A stretch of 64,000 bases of DNA from Methanoregula sp. (GCF_028712425.1 NZ_JAQTQD010000003.1:62001-126000), one strand, 5' to 3'; counted from the stretch's first letter, positions 8,295-16,866 are shown. Notes: generated by a model not told the origin, from the sequence alone. Made by a program: numbers and translations.

Positions 8295-9173
8295 TCAAGC
8301 CCCCTCAAGCATGCTCCTGACCAGTGAACCGGTTGCAGGATCGGAAAAGAACCGGAAGGCAGTCTCCCCGGCTTCCGTAATCCGGTAGCTCTTCTCTTTC
8401 CGGCTGTCCACAGAGAATTCCTCCTCGACAAGCCCGGCATCGCGGAGAGTGCCCATAAATCCGGAGAATGTTGCGTGAGATAATTCTGCGGTCGGCGTCC
8501 GGCCTTTTCTCCCATGGATGACCGGTCCGGGGGCATCCTGCGATCCGGCCTTTTTTGTCCGGGTCGGCACATAGGACGAGAAGAGCTGCCCGTACAGGTA
8601 CTGCCGGGACACCCACACTTCTGGACTTGCAAAAGCCGCTCCCTTTGCCGGGCGCATTTCCATCCTCTTCCGGTTGAGGAGGATCGCGAGGATCATCTGG
8701 TGATTGGGACTGGAAAGCAGGGAACTGACCGTGCGGTCCGGCAGCGGTATGGGGCGTGCGGGCTCCTCGCCAAAAGAGAGATAGACCTCCGCACCAAGCC
8801 ACGGCGCAAAGGCAAAGAGTGCCATGCAGAGTTCTTTCGATCCTCCCGACAGGTCAAACGTGAAGTGTGCACCCGGGTTCTCCCGCTGTATCCTTGCAAG
8901 CGCTGACCGGACAGAACCATATGACGGTGGAAAAATCAGCTCACGGGAAATGGGTATCGAGAGCGATGCAGCGATCTCCTGTACCGTTGCGACCGCATTC
9001 CGGACCGCGAGCCGGTGTCTCTCCGTTGCCGGGTCCGCCGATCCCTCATGAATGATGCTGTCAGTGAACACAATTGTCCGGGAGATGGTCGGGAGTTTTC
9101 GGATAAGTACGGGATATGCGACTTGTATCTTCTCACCGGCGCTGATGATATGGATATGCCCTGCCCGATCCAT
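8295..9173 (-). CDS. CARF-domain protein with C-terminal winged HTH (orphan regulator)
   Basis: The 292-residue protein begins with a Rossmann-like strand (GHIHIISAGE). At residues 103-123 it carries FTFDLSGGSKELCMALFA, the [D/N]-x-[T/S]-GG-[T/S]-K pattern of CRISPR-associated Rossmann fold (CARF) domains, which bind cyclic oligoadenylates. After a linker, about residues 225-275 form a winged helix-turn-helix (ATFSGFMGTLRDAGLVEEEF, then the wing KEKSYRITEAG). This architecture resembles Csa3 and the DUF6293/HFX_2341 regulators. No cas genes or repeat array occur in the window. A TATA-like element at about 9197 suggests a near-leaderless transcript starting at ATG 9173. Family assignment is from motifs. 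Confidence 0.75.
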   Translation of the reverse strand: MDRAGHIHIISAGEKIQVAYPVLIRKLPTISRTIVFTDSIIHEGSADPATERHRLAVRNAVATVQEIAASLSIPISRELIFPPSYGSVRSALARIQRENPGAHFTFDLSGGSKELCMALFAFAPWLGAEVYLSFGEEPARPIPLPDRTVSSLLSSPNHQMILAILLNRKRMEMRPAKGAAFASPEVWVSRQYLYGQLFSSYVPTRTKKAGSQDAPGPVIHGRKGRTPTAELSHATFSGFMGTLRDAGLVEEEFSVDSRKEKSYRITEAGETAFRFFSDPATGSLVRSMLEGA

Positions 9174-9486
9174 GGATTAGTGTCCGGCAGGGCGGGTTAA
9201 ATGGTTGTTTGTCATCCCCCGGGTAGTACCGGGCATCACCGGCAAGCCGCAGGCAGCGTTCACTTTCACCCCGCGCTCTCCGGGATTTATACCCCCGGTC
9301 TCTCAACAGGGTATGTGGGGAGGGCGACAAACCCCTCAGATATCAGATGCCAGAAACTACCCCTGCATCGCACCTCCCGACCTCTCAAGACCAAACCCAC
9401 TTTCCTTTTTTCGTGCAGCGCCGGATGGCGGTGCACTCCTCTTTTAAAACCATAATTATTTGAGCAATACTTCTCAAAAATCTCCT
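9174..9486. promoter_or_regulatory. Divergent promoter region between CARF gene and khtTU
   Basis: This 313-bp intergenic region has no supportable ORF. A TATA-like ttaaatgg (9197-9204, serving the minus strand) lies about 25 nt from the CARF start. Just behind it is an inverted repeat, cccgg-N6-ccggg, at 9218-9233, which also contains the palindrome ggtagtacc. An AT-rich element at 9443-9460 is placed to drive the antiporter operon. Confidence 0.4.
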
Positions 9487-9972
9487 ATGGCGCTTCGATC
9501 GCTGAAACTTCCGGGCGTGGGAACCAAATATGAATTCATGACCGACAAGGGTGATACGGTCGCAATCTTCTTCACAACAACCGGGACAATCCAGATGTAC
9601 ACGCTCCAGAAGGGCTGCCAGTCCTCCAGCGCGGCCGAGATGACCCCCGTTGAGGCCCGGCGCCTGGGCAATATCCTCACCGGGGCAATTATCGAAGCCG
9701 ACCAGGAGAGCGTGGAGATAGCGTTCTCGGCGCTTGCCGACCTCCGGGTCACCATCCATACGTTTTACATTCCCAGGGCCCGGGCAGGTCAGACCATCGA
9801 AGACCTCCAGATCCGGGCCAAGACCGGGGCAACCGTCATCGCGGTCTGCCGCCAAGACAAAAATATCATCAACCCGCCGCCATCGTTTGCCTTTGAGGAA
9901 GGCGATGCGGCGCTGATAATCGGTGAAAGCGACCAGATTAAAAAATTTGAGAGCGAAATACTGGTGGAGTAA
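9487..9972 (+). CDS. KhtT-like regulatory subunit of a K+/H+ antiporter (TrkA-C domain)
   Basis: The 161-residue cytosolic protein has an N-terminal domain opening LKLPGVGTKYEF, characteristic of KhtT/YhaT-type subunits. A C-terminal TrkA-C (RCK-C) domain covers residues about 90-160 (GQTIEDLQIRAKTGATVIAV, then FEEGDAALIIGE). Such subunits gate a CPA2 antiporter in response to nucleotide or pH. Its stop and the next start share one base (TAATG). ATG 9487 was chosen over a TTG nine codons upstream because it gives the family N-terminus. Confidence 0.8.
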   Translation: MALRSLKLPGVGTKYEFMTDKGDTVAIFFTTTGTIQMYTLQKGCQSSSAAEMTPVEARRLGNILTGAIIEADQESVEIAFSALADLRVTIHTFYIPRARAGQTIEDLQIRAKTGATVIAVCRQDKNIINPPPSFAFEEGDAALIIGESDQIKKFESEILVE

Positions 9973-11114
9973 TGGAAGGCTTCATCATCGCGCTCTTCGT
10001 CTGCCTGGTACTTGCGCTTATTTCCAAATATCTCTCGGTCCCGGCCATCCCGTTCTATATCCTTGCCGGGATTGTCCTCGGTAAGGCAGGGCTGGGCATT
10101 GTCCAGTCGGACGAGATCAGCCAGTTCTTTTCGGAGATCGGCCTGCTCTTCCTCCTCTTCTTCATGGGCCTTGGCCTGAAGCTGGACCGGATGATAGCCG
10201 ATCCCAAAAAGCTTCTCACAGCCGGTATCATCGGCCTTATCGTTGACATGGGGATTGGGTTTACCGCTGCCTATCTCCTCGGGTTCACGCTGCTTGAGTC
10301 ATTCATCATCGGCACGGCGTTCTATATCACCAGTACGGCGATCGTTATCACGACGCTTATCGAGAACCGGAAGCTGATGATGAAGGAGGCCGAGCTGATC
10401 ATCTGGCTGGAGGTCTTCGAGGACATCGTCCTGATCGCCATCATCGCCCTCCTCTCGTCAGGGGACAAGGACCTCCTGTACTTCTTCCTCAAGATCGTGC
10501 TGGCCCTTTGCGTGATGTATGCCATCGCCCACTATGGCAAGGAGTTCCTTGTCTCGATCCTCGACCGGGACGACGAGACCCCCATCCTCTTCACCTTTGC
10601 CGCAGTCCTCACCACGGCGGCCCTTGCCATCATGTTCGGCATTCCGGACAGCATGATGGTGATCGCCCTTGGCGCCGCCCTCGCCACAACAGACCCGGAG
10701 GCGTTCGAGCAGCATGCCCGGCCGTTCAAGGATGTCTTTTTAGTCATGTTCTTTGTCTTCTTCGGGGTAACGATCAATTTCACCGCGGGAACAGACCTGT
10801 TCAGCATCCTGATCCTCTGTCTCCTTGCCGTGGTGAGCAAATTCATCTCCGGTATGCTCATCGGGATCACGATTTACGGTTCTGCCATGTCAGGGCTTGA
10901 GATCTGGGCAAATACCATCAGCCGTGGCGAGTTTTCCATTGCCCTTGCTGTGCTGTACGGGTCGGCGGTTGTCGGGACGGTCATTGCCGCACTGGTGATC
11001 TTCACGACCATTGTCGGTGCGTTCACGGCAAAATACAGTACCTGGATGCGGCGCGGGATCACCCATCGAAGCCGGAGAAAAGCCCTTATGCACCGGCCCC
11101 ACAGCAGCAGGTAG
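9972..11114 (+). CDS. KhtU/Kef-type CPA2 cation:proton antiporter
   Basis: This is a 380-residue integral membrane protein with about 11-12 hydrophobic segments and no soluble C-terminal RCK domain, which is supplied in trans by the preceding gene. It shows the CPA2 pattern, with IPFYILAGIVLGKAGL early, FTLLESFIIGTAFYITSTAI around the unwound helix, and SRGEFSIALAVL near the end. It probably exports K+ (or Na+) in exchange for protons. The coupled arrangement with a TrkA-C subunit parallels bacterial KhtTU. The last 20 residues are basic and cytosolic. Confidence 0.85.
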   Translation: MEGFIIALFVCLVLALISKYLSVPAIPFYILAGIVLGKAGLGIVQSDEISQFFSEIGLLFLLFFMGLGLKLDRMIADPKKLLTAGIIGLIVDMGIGFTAAYLLGFTLLESFIIGTAFYITSTAIVITTLIENRKLMMKEAELIIWLEVFEDIVLIAIIALLSSGDKDLLYFFLKIVLALCVMYAIAHYGKEFLVSILDRDDETPILFTFAAVLTTAALAIMFGIPDSMMVIALGAALATTDPEAFEQHARPFKDVFLVMFFVFFGVTINFTAGTDLFSILILCLLAVVSKFISGMLIGITIYGSAMSGLEIWANTISRGEFSIALAVLYGSAVVGTVIAALVIFTTIVGAFTAKYSTWMRRGITHRSRRKALMHRPHSSR

Positions 11115-11117
11115 CAG

Positions 11118-11765
11118 TTATTCGATCAGGACGAGGCCCACTGAGTTGATACGGGAATGGACGATCTTCCCGTACTCCCTGTCTTTGCACGGGATTGTCT
11201 CCAGTTTCCACCCGATGTTGCGGGCTGTGGCAAACACATCTATCCCGGCTGCCTCCATGCTGGGACGGACAAGGTCCATGTGACGGCATCTTCTCCGGAG
11301 GCTTTCGTCCACGATCCCCTCGGATTCTTCCGCCACGCAGTGCTGGTGCTCGCACCAGATGCAGGGATAGCCGCCGAACCCGAACGCCTTGTAAAACCCG
11401 TCGTAGAACGCGGTCTTCTCGAGCATGTGCACGGTCCCGTTCACCCAGCGGATGAGATCGGCATACCACGGGTGGAAATCGTCGGGAATATCATCCGGCC
11501 CGAACTCCCCGTGGCCCGGCACTCCCTCAAACCAGAGGAGGAGCCCGATAGAGTATTCGTTCACCATGCGCCGCGTCTCATCCGGTGAAGGGGCATACGG
11601 GGGACAGCCGAAATGTTTGCCATAGCCCTTGCATCCATACCGGCACTTGAACCGGACCCACTGGGAAACCACGATATCTCCCGGGGCGATCTCTTCTGCC
11701 TTTACCCCTTTTTCCGCAGAAATTGCCTTCAGGTAATCGATCTCTTCCTGCACGCTCCGCTCCAT
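11118..11765 (-). CDS. DUF2284 domain metal-binding protein
   Basis: The 215-residue protein has the DUF2284 signature: a Cys-rich N-terminal part (KCRYGCKGYGKHFGCPPYAP) and a second cluster, CIWCEHQHC, followed by C and RHMD in the C-terminal half. The Cys pattern suggests a bound metal or iron-sulfur cluster; the biochemical role is not established. ATG 11765 is the first start. It is convergent with the antiporter operon (3 nt between stops) and lies 87 nt downstream of ribL on the same strand, so it may be the distal gene of that operon. Confidence 0.75.
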   Translation of the reverse strand: MERSVQEEIDYLKAISAEKGVKAEEIAPGDIVVSQWVRFKCRYGCKGYGKHFGCPPYAPSPDETRRMVNEYSIGLLLWFEGVPGHGEFGPDDIPDDFHPWYADLIRWVNGTVHMLEKTAFYDGFYKAFGFGGYPCIWCEHQHCVAEESEGIVDESLRRRCRHMDLVRPSMEAAGIDVFATARNIGWKLETIPCKDREYGKIVHSRINSVGLVLIE

Positions 11766-11851
11766 ACCGCAAGACTCCTGGTACGTGCAGGATCATTGCC
11801 GGAAGCGATAAGGGTTCCGGCTGGAGAGGCTGGAAAAATGTTCCTTGTGGA

Positions 11852-12310
11852 TCAATGATCCCTGTGCTCCGGGTGGTGCAGATCATGGCACCGCTTGTCG
11901 AGGATACGCTGGACGACCAGCCGCGAGCTGCAAAGGTCACCGTCGGCATATTTGCCGATGCGGACGATCCGGGAAGCGATGCTTCTTGCCCGGAGCTGGT
12001 CTTCCAGTTTTTGTTCATTGAAGAGCTGGTTGAATCCTATTGTGATGATCTCCGGTTGGATCTCTTCAATGGGCCGGAACATATCTGTCTTGTCCCCGAG
12101 GATCGCATTGTCGACCGGCTTTAATGCCGCAACCATGGCGAGCCGGTGCTCCTCCGGAATAATCGGGCGTGGCTTGTGCTTGACATTCGAGTCACGGGCA
12201 ACGATGACCCAGAGTTCATCGCCGAGTTTTTTCGATTCTTCCAGGTAGTAGAGATGCCCCGGGTGGAGGATATCGAATGTCCCCGTAGCAACAATCCGGC
12301 GCCCGGTCAC
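11852..12310 (-). CDS. ribL: FAD synthetase (archaeal cytidylyltransferase-type RibL)
   Basis: This adenylyltransferase turns FMN and ATP (or CTP) into a flavin dinucleotide. The nucleotidyltransferase motif is ATGTFDILHPGHLYYLEE, with the HPGH (HxGH) signature, and the second motif is ARSIASRIVRIG, variant of ISSTxIR. The length of 152 residues is normal. The start is GTG 12310, which overlaps the stop of the upstream JAMM gene by 4 nt (GTGA); the frame remains open further but upstream residues fall inside that gene. The C-terminal tail (HDLHHPEHRDH) is His-rich, possibly metal-binding. RibL activity is inferred from family. Confidence 0.85.
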   Translation of the reverse strand: MTGRRIVATGTFDILHPGHLYYLEESKKLGDELWVIVARDSNVKHKPRPIIPEEHRLAMVAALKPVDNAILGDKTDMFRPIEEIQPEIITIGFNQLFNEQKLEDQLRARSIASRIVRIGKYADGDLCSSRLVVQRILDKRCHDLHHPEHRDH

Positions 12311-12678
12311 GGGATCACCTCCAGATCGTGGGGCTCTCCATTGGCAGTAAAACACCGCCAGTTGTTCTTCCGGTAAGGATAGCCTATGATCAGGTGGTAC
12401 CTCCCGGTCCGCGGGAAGAAGCTGAGATCGGCGTCTGATGGGAGGATCACACCATTGGGATGGCTGTGGGCGCTGCCGACAACATGGGTATCGAGCGGCA
12501 TCATGTCATAGAATACGGATGCAGAGTCCTCGCGCCCGATTGTCCCGGGCAGCAGGTTCAGCTCCTCCATGATCCCGTCCTGTTCGCGGATGATGCCCGC
12601 AAACTCGTTGGGGTGGTTCTCGCGCCCCATCTGGAGAAGGAGAAAAAGGAGGTCCTGCCGGATTCCGCGGATGTTCAT
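12307..12678 (-). CDS. JAMM/MPN+ metalloprotease (Mov34/PAD-1 family)
   Basis: The single-domain 123-residue protein has a complete JAMM zinc site: Glu25 in NEFAG, H71 and H73 in SAHSHPNG, and S81/D84 in SDAD. In archaea such enzymes (JAMM1/HvJAMM1 type) cleave ubiquitin-like SAMP conjugates or process sulfur-carrier proteins; other members act as unrelated peptidases. It is translationally coupled to ribL by a GTGA overlap. A minus-strand TATA-like element (about 12738-12750) precedes the gene. Substrate is unknown. Confidence 0.85.
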   Translation of the reverse strand: MNIRGIRQDLLFLLLQMGRENHPNEFAGIIREQDGIMEELNLLPGTIGREDSASVFYDMMPLDTHVVGSAHSHPNGVILPSDADLSFFPRTGRYHLIIGYPYRKNNWRCFTANGEPHDLEVIP

Positions 12679-12765
12679 GTCTCTCTCCCGTCCGGCTTCG
12701 CTGGTGCCGGATATACCGGAATTATTGGTTTCGCTTGCTCAAATATACTGCCATTAAAAAAGCGA

Positions 12766-13584
12766 TTATTTCTCGACCTTTGCAAGGTCAGCACTCAGAT
12801 CTTGTGAGAGATCGGCACCAACGAAATCACCGCTTGTGGGAAGCGCCATAGTAAACCCGGGGGTTACATCGTACTCGACCAGCATGCCCACAGGCAGGGT
12901 GAAGTCGAGGATATGGCCTCCTGCTGTCCTGTCGTCACTCAGGTAGTGGAGGTGGAAACCGGGGACATTCACGCCCTTGAAGAAGACCGGGGTATAAAAG
13001 CCTACGATAGTCCCCGTTGTTCCGGAAAAGGTATACACGGACTGGTTCTTTACCGCCTCAGAGAGCACCGGGAAGGGTTCCTGCTGTGCCGGGACCGAGC
13101 GAACCTTCATGACGGGGAATGTCCCGTGCACCCGGACCGCATAGATCATGTTCCCGGTCGGGAGCTGCTCCTCCAATGAGGCTGTAAAGACCGAGAGGTT
13201 CATCGTGCTCTTCGTGGTGATATTCTGGTCGGCCTGGAAATACGTGACCGTGGCAAACGGCGTTGTCAGGTTGTCCGGCACGATCAGGATCCTGCCATCT
13301 GCCTTTGCCTGGTAGATAACGCCATCCAGGACGATCATTTCGCCGTCGAGGGCATCGAAAGTTCCAATTCCGAAATCCCCGCGATGCTTCAGGTCACCGG
13401 TGGGCTGTATCCCGTCATATACCCCGAGCATGAGCGCATCGATGGTCGAGACCTGGTAGAGGGTGTCCTGGTCGGCAGGAACCGGAGCCGGTACTGATCT
13501 CATATAATGCGTATATGCAGATACACCGGCAAAGACGATCACGACGGCAAGTCCGATGCCGAGAAAGAATTTGAGATTATCCAT
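12766..13584 (-). CDS. Membrane-anchored alpha-acetolactate decarboxylase
   Basis: The enzyme family decarboxylates acetolactate to acetoin with a zinc ion. The C-terminal half has the metal site, FHLHYLSDDRTAGGHILDF, with H211, H213 and H224. The middle part has GIGTFDALDGEMIVLDGVIY, the hallmark of BudA/AlsD. The 272-residue protein carries an extra N-terminal hydrophobic segment (residues 6-24, GIGLAVVIVFAGVSAY) with no processing site, followed by a Pro/Ala linker. The catalytic domain is therefore predicted to face outside, anchored in the membrane. It is followed 22 nt away by no cotranscribed gene other than its upstream parvulin neighbour. Family call is secure; physiological role is not. 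Confidence 0.85.
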   Translation of the reverse strand: MDNLKFFLGIGLAVVIVFAGVSAYTHYMRSVPAPVPADQDTLYQVSTIDALMLGVYDGIQPTGDLKHRGDFGIGTFDALDGEMIVLDGVIYQAKADGRILIVPDNLTTPFATVTYFQADQNITTKSTMNLSVFTASLEEQLPTGNMIYAVRVHGTFPVMKVRSVPAQQEPFPVLSEAVKNQSVYTFSGTTGTIVGFYTPVFFKGVNVPGFHLHYLSDDRTAGGHILDFTLPVGMLVEYDVTPGFTMALPTSGDFVGADLSQDLSADLAKVEK

Positions 13585-13606
13585 AGATGGTTTACCAGTC
13601 AGGGGA

Positions 13607-13888
13607 TTACTTCTTCCCGGTCACTTTAATAACATGGAACCCGAACTGGGTCTTGACCGGCCCGACCACCTTGCCGACCTCTTCCTCGAATGCGACCTTC
13701 TCGAACTCAGGGACCATCATTCCCTTGCCGAACCAGCCAAGGTCTCCCCCTTTCTTTCCGGAGGGGCATGAAGAGAACCTGCGGGCGACTTTGTCAAACT
13801 CCTCACCATCAGAAAGGCGTTTCATGATCTGGTTTGCCTGGTCTTCCGTCTTGACAAGAATGTGGGATGCGCGAGCCTGTGCTGCCAT
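13607..13888 (-). CDS. Parvulin-type peptidyl-prolyl cis-trans isomerase
   Basis: The 93-residue protein is a stand-alone rotamase domain: ARASHILVKTEDQA at the N-terminus, FSSCPSGKKGGDLGWFGKG with the catalytic-loop Cys, and GPVKTQFGFHVIKVTGK at the end with the second active-site His. It lacks a signal peptide, so it is cytosolic. It catalyses proline isomerisation during folding. It lies 22 nt upstream of the acetolactate decarboxylase gene and 45 nt downstream of the dihydropteroate-synthase-like gene on the same strand, so cotranscription is likely. Confidence 0.92.
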   Translation of the reverse strand: MAAQARASHILVKTEDQANQIMKRLSDGEEFDKVARRFSSCPSGKKGGDLGWFGKGMMVPEFEKVAFEEEVGKVVGPVKTQFGFHVIKVTGKK

Positions 13889-13933
13889 GCTGTACAGGTG
13901 CCCCTTTTCGGGAGATAAAGCGTTGGATCCTGT

Positions 13934-15346
13934 TCAGAACTCCCCGTCCTGCTCGAAGCTTCTCCCGTACCGGATCGCCAGCTCCGCCTTGTAGAGTTCC
14001 CTGCCCAGGTACGCGGCATGATCAAGAAGCGAGACATCCCCGTGCAGGAGGATGGTATGCAGGACGTCCTGCCAGCGCGTGCCCTGCACCGCTTTCCCCC
14101 GGATAACCGCAACGATCCGGTCGCCCTCAATACCGATCCGGAAATTCCCTTTCGGATCGTACTCGATCTCATCCGGCATGCTCCGTGCGCTGGTGATGGT
14201 ATCATATTCCAGCGGGGGTTCGCGCCGTTGCCGTTTCTCCTTGAGGATAAGGAGGTCAATTCCCAAATCCTTCGGGTAGGGTCGCCCACTGGTAAGGGCC
14301 ATCATCTCCGTTGCCCTCCGCATTTCACGCACTGATCCTTTCGTCTTGTCGGAGTGCTCGCTGGTGAAGATCACCGCCGCCCCTGCTTCCATCGCCATGC
14401 CCGCAAGGAGGGCATTGACACCGGGGGAGTCGGCGTCGATGAGCTCGGTGACATTGCCGGCGCCGAAGAAAAGGGGATACTTTCCTCTCCTGAACCCCTT
14501 CAGCGAAGAGATCAGCCCGGATCCGACCGGCTGGAGGAGGGGATCGGCAATGATGCATCTGATGCCCTCCCGTTTTGCCCGTGCGATGTTCTTTTGGAGC
14601 GTTCCCGTTCCCGGAACAATGACTGCTGCTGCCCCGGCATCAGCCACGTCCCTGCCGACCGTTGGGATGTTCTCCTCCTGCAGGCTGAGGATAATATCGG
14701 CACGGACAAGTGCGGCACGGATCAACGCGGGGTCCTGCGTGTCCGCTGCAAGCGGACGATCAATCCCGTCCAGTTCTGAAAAGACCCGGGCGACATCAGC
14801 CGGTGCTGCATCGAAGCCGAATCCCAGGTCTACAATATCCGCACCCGATTCGAAGAACTGTAGTACCCGCTCCCGGATATTCCCGCACCGGGGGGCATCC
14901 ATGATCTCGGCAAGGACCTTCATCCGCGATCCACCGCCGATCTTCAGACCTCGGATAAGGAAATCGCATTCAGCCTCCCGCTCTGTGGTTTCAACACGGG
15001 CCATTGCTTCTTTTACCCTCTGCGAAGCAAGAAAATCGTCCGCGGGAACAGACCTTGAAAGAGTGAGTTTTCCGATGAGGGGGAGGATCAGCGAAAGGTC
15101 AGCAGCGTGACGTGGCCCGCGGTATACCGGGACACCGGTATCACGCTCGACCTGTTCAAATGATGCCGTGCTCATCCCGGAGACAATCACCATGTCGCAG
15201 GTCTTTTTCTGCAGGATCACCTTCAGCTGGTGCGGTGTCAGGAAAGATGCAATCTCCCCGGTTACGACAACGTCTGCGTCGTACCCGGTGGCTGCCTGCC
15301 GGACCATCCCTTCGGTGGCAGAGCCGGTGGGGAGGAGGATGCGCAT
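13934..15346 (-). CDS. Dihydropteroate synthase-like protein (TIGR00284 type)
   Basis: The protein has 470 residues in three parts. The first 140 residues are an archaeal-specific domain. A DHPS-like TIM barrel covers about 145-340, with GADIVDLGFGFDAAP, LAADTQDPALIRAAL and IVPGTGT in place of the canonical dihydropterin and phosphate motifs. The C-terminal domain (about 380-470, EIEYDPKGNFRIGIEGDRIV) fits DUF4346. This family is common in methanogens and has been suspected to act in tetrahydromethanopterin synthesis, coupling the pterin to an aminobenzoate-ribose unit. That role is not proven. It is divergent from the PHP gene with 41 bp between them. Confidence 0.8.
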   Translation of the reverse strand: MRILLPTGSATEGMVRQAATGYDADVVVTGEIASFLTPHQLKVILQKKTCDMVIVSGMSTASFEQVERDTGVPVYRGPRHAADLSLILPLIGKLTLSRSVPADDFLASQRVKEAMARVETTEREAECDFLIRGLKIGGGSRMKVLAEIMDAPRCGNIRERVLQFFESGADIVDLGFGFDAAPADVARVFSELDGIDRPLAADTQDPALIRAALVRADIILSLQEENIPTVGRDVADAGAAAVIVPGTGTLQKNIARAKREGIRCIIADPLLQPVGSGLISSLKGFRRGKYPLFFGAGNVTELIDADSPGVNALLAGMAMEAGAAVIFTSEHSDKTKGSVREMRRATEMMALTSGRPYPKDLGIDLLILKEKRQRREPPLEYDTITSARSMPDEIEYDPKGNFRIGIEGDRIVAVIRGKAVQGTRWQDVLHTILLHGDVSLLDHAAYLGRELYKAELAIRYGRSFEQDGEF

Positions 15347-15387
15347 AAGTTTCCTTAATACCAGAGAGATAAAAACACTATGATCAG

Positions 15388-16065
15388 ATGCTTGCCTGCG
15401 ATCTGCACGTGCATACCAGTTATTCCAAAGACGGCGAGAGCAGTGTCGAGGAGATCCTCCGGCAGGCCGAGGCGGAAGGGCTCGATGCCATTGCCATCAC
15501 GGACCATGATTCTGTCGAAGGAGCGAAGAAAGCACTGACCATCCCGTCTCCCGTTCTGGTCATCCCGGGTATCGAAGTCTCCACAAAACAGGGCCACCTG
15601 CTGGTACTCGGCGTGACGGAAGTCATTCCGGCAGGCCTCGACGTTGTCGCAACGGTACAGATAGCACGGGAGATGCATGCCCTTGCCATCCTCCCCCACC
15701 CGTACCATGTCTGGCGCCACGGCGTTGCCCGCCGGAAGAATGTGGGGATGAACGCGGTCGATGCCGTCGAGGTCTTCAACAGCAGGTATATCGTGGGCTC
15801 GGCAAACAAGAAGGCAGCCCGCATTGCTAAACGCCTCGGAAAGCCGTGTGTCGGCGGGAGCGATGCCCATAATGCACGGTTCATCGGGTTTGGCCGGACC
15901 TATGTTGATGCGGAAAAGAATGTTCCGGCCATTCTCGATGCAATCCGGGCCGGAAGAGTATCCTGTGGCGGCAGGAAGACGCCGCTGCGCACGTACACGC
16001 GCCAGTCGATCAACAACACATGGAGAAAGATCAAGCGGATCACCCGTCACATCCAGCTCCGGTGA
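15388..16065 (+). CDS. PHP-domain metal-dependent phosphoesterase
   Basis: The 225-residue protein has the PHP metal motifs in order: DLHVHTSYSKDG near residue 5, AITDHDSVEGA near 37, IPGIEVSTKQGHLLVLG, ILPHPYHVWRHG near 100 and GGSDAHNARFIG near 150. These supply His and Asp ligands for two or three metal ions. Relatives include histidinol phosphatase, DNA polymerase PHP domains and RNase AM-like enzymes. The specific phosphoester substrate cannot be read from sequence. The gene's TGA overlaps the GTG start of truA by 3 nt, implying translational coupling. Confidence 0.85.
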   Translation: MLACDLHVHTSYSKDGESSVEEILRQAEAEGLDAIAITDHDSVEGAKKALTIPSPVLVIPGIEVSTKQGHLLVLGVTEVIPAGLDVVATVQIAREMHALAILPHPYHVWRHGVARRKNVGMNAVDAVEVFNSRYIVGSANKKAARIAKRLGKPCVGGSDAHNARFIGFGRTYVDAEKNVPAILDAIRAGRVSCGGRKTPLRTYTRQSINNTWRKIKRITRHIQLR

Positions 16066-16862
16066 GGCTCGCGTTCCGGGTATCCTATCTCGGCAGCCGG
16101 TTTTTCGGATCCCAGATGCAGGTATCCGAGCGGACGGTTGAGGGAGAGTTCGTTGCTGCCTGCCAGCGGCTCAGTCTCTTCTCCGACTGGCGGGAGGCCG
16201 GGTTCCTGTTTGCCGGAAGGACCGACCGGGGAGTTCACGCGATTGGGCAGGTTGCAGCATTCTCAACGGACGCACCGGAGCGTGCGATCGCGACAATCAA
16301 CCTGCAGCTGCCTCCCGACTGCTGGTGCACGGCGTATGCAGAGGTACCCCCTGCTTTCCACCCGCGGTATGACGCAAAGAAGCGCACGTACCGGTATTAC
16401 TTTTCCCGTGCCCCGCCCAGCACCGATGCAATGACCCGGGCGGCTAGCCGGTTTGTGGGGAACCATAACTTCACCAGCTTTGCACGGATGGATGGGAGGA
16501 GCCCGTTTCGGACCGTTTATTCCGCACGGGTGTTGGACGAGGGAGGTTTTGTCTGCCTTGAGGTGACCGCAGAGAGTTTCCTCTGGCACCAGGTCCGCTG
16601 CATGGCGACTGCGCTGCTCCGTGTCGGTGAAGGAGAGGAGGATGAGGATTTCATCGACCAGCTCCTCACGGCGGAGCCGGAAAAAGCCCTCACACCTGCT
16701 CCGGCCGAAGGGCTTGTCCTGTGGGATACCGATTGTGGCATCTCCTGGAAGCCGATTGCTGCCCGGGAGCGGAGCGCACATTTTATTGACGATCTCATGC
16801 GGCACCATTCGCTGATGGATAATGTGTGCCGGGTATTGCAACAGGACCGGCCTTCTTCCTGA
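16062..16862 (+). CDS. truA: tRNA pseudouridine(38-40) synthase TruA
   Basis: TruA converts uridines 38-40 of the tRNA anticodon arm to pseudouridine. The catalytic Asp lies in FAGRTDRGVHAIGQ (around residue 58), and the RYDAKKRTYRYYF and WHQVRCMATALL motifs are present. I place the start at GTG 16062, which gives VRLAFRVSYLGSRFFG, the family N-terminus, and overlaps the PHP stop as GTGA. An ATG at 16020 would only add 14 residues encoded inside the PHP C-terminus. Length of 266 residues is normal. Confidence 0.92.
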   Translation: MRLAFRVSYLGSRFFGSQMQVSERTVEGEFVAACQRLSLFSDWREAGFLFAGRTDRGVHAIGQVAAFSTDAPERAIATINLQLPPDCWCTAYAEVPPAFHPRYDAKKRTYRYYFSRAPPSTDAMTRAASRFVGNHNFTSFARMDGRSPFRTVYSARVLDEGGFVCLEVTAESFLWHQVRCMATALLRVGEGEEDEDFIDQLLTAEPEKALTPAPAEGLVLWDTDCGISWKPIAARERSAHFIDDLMRHHSLMDNVCRVLQQDRPSS

Positions 16863-16866
16863 TCGG

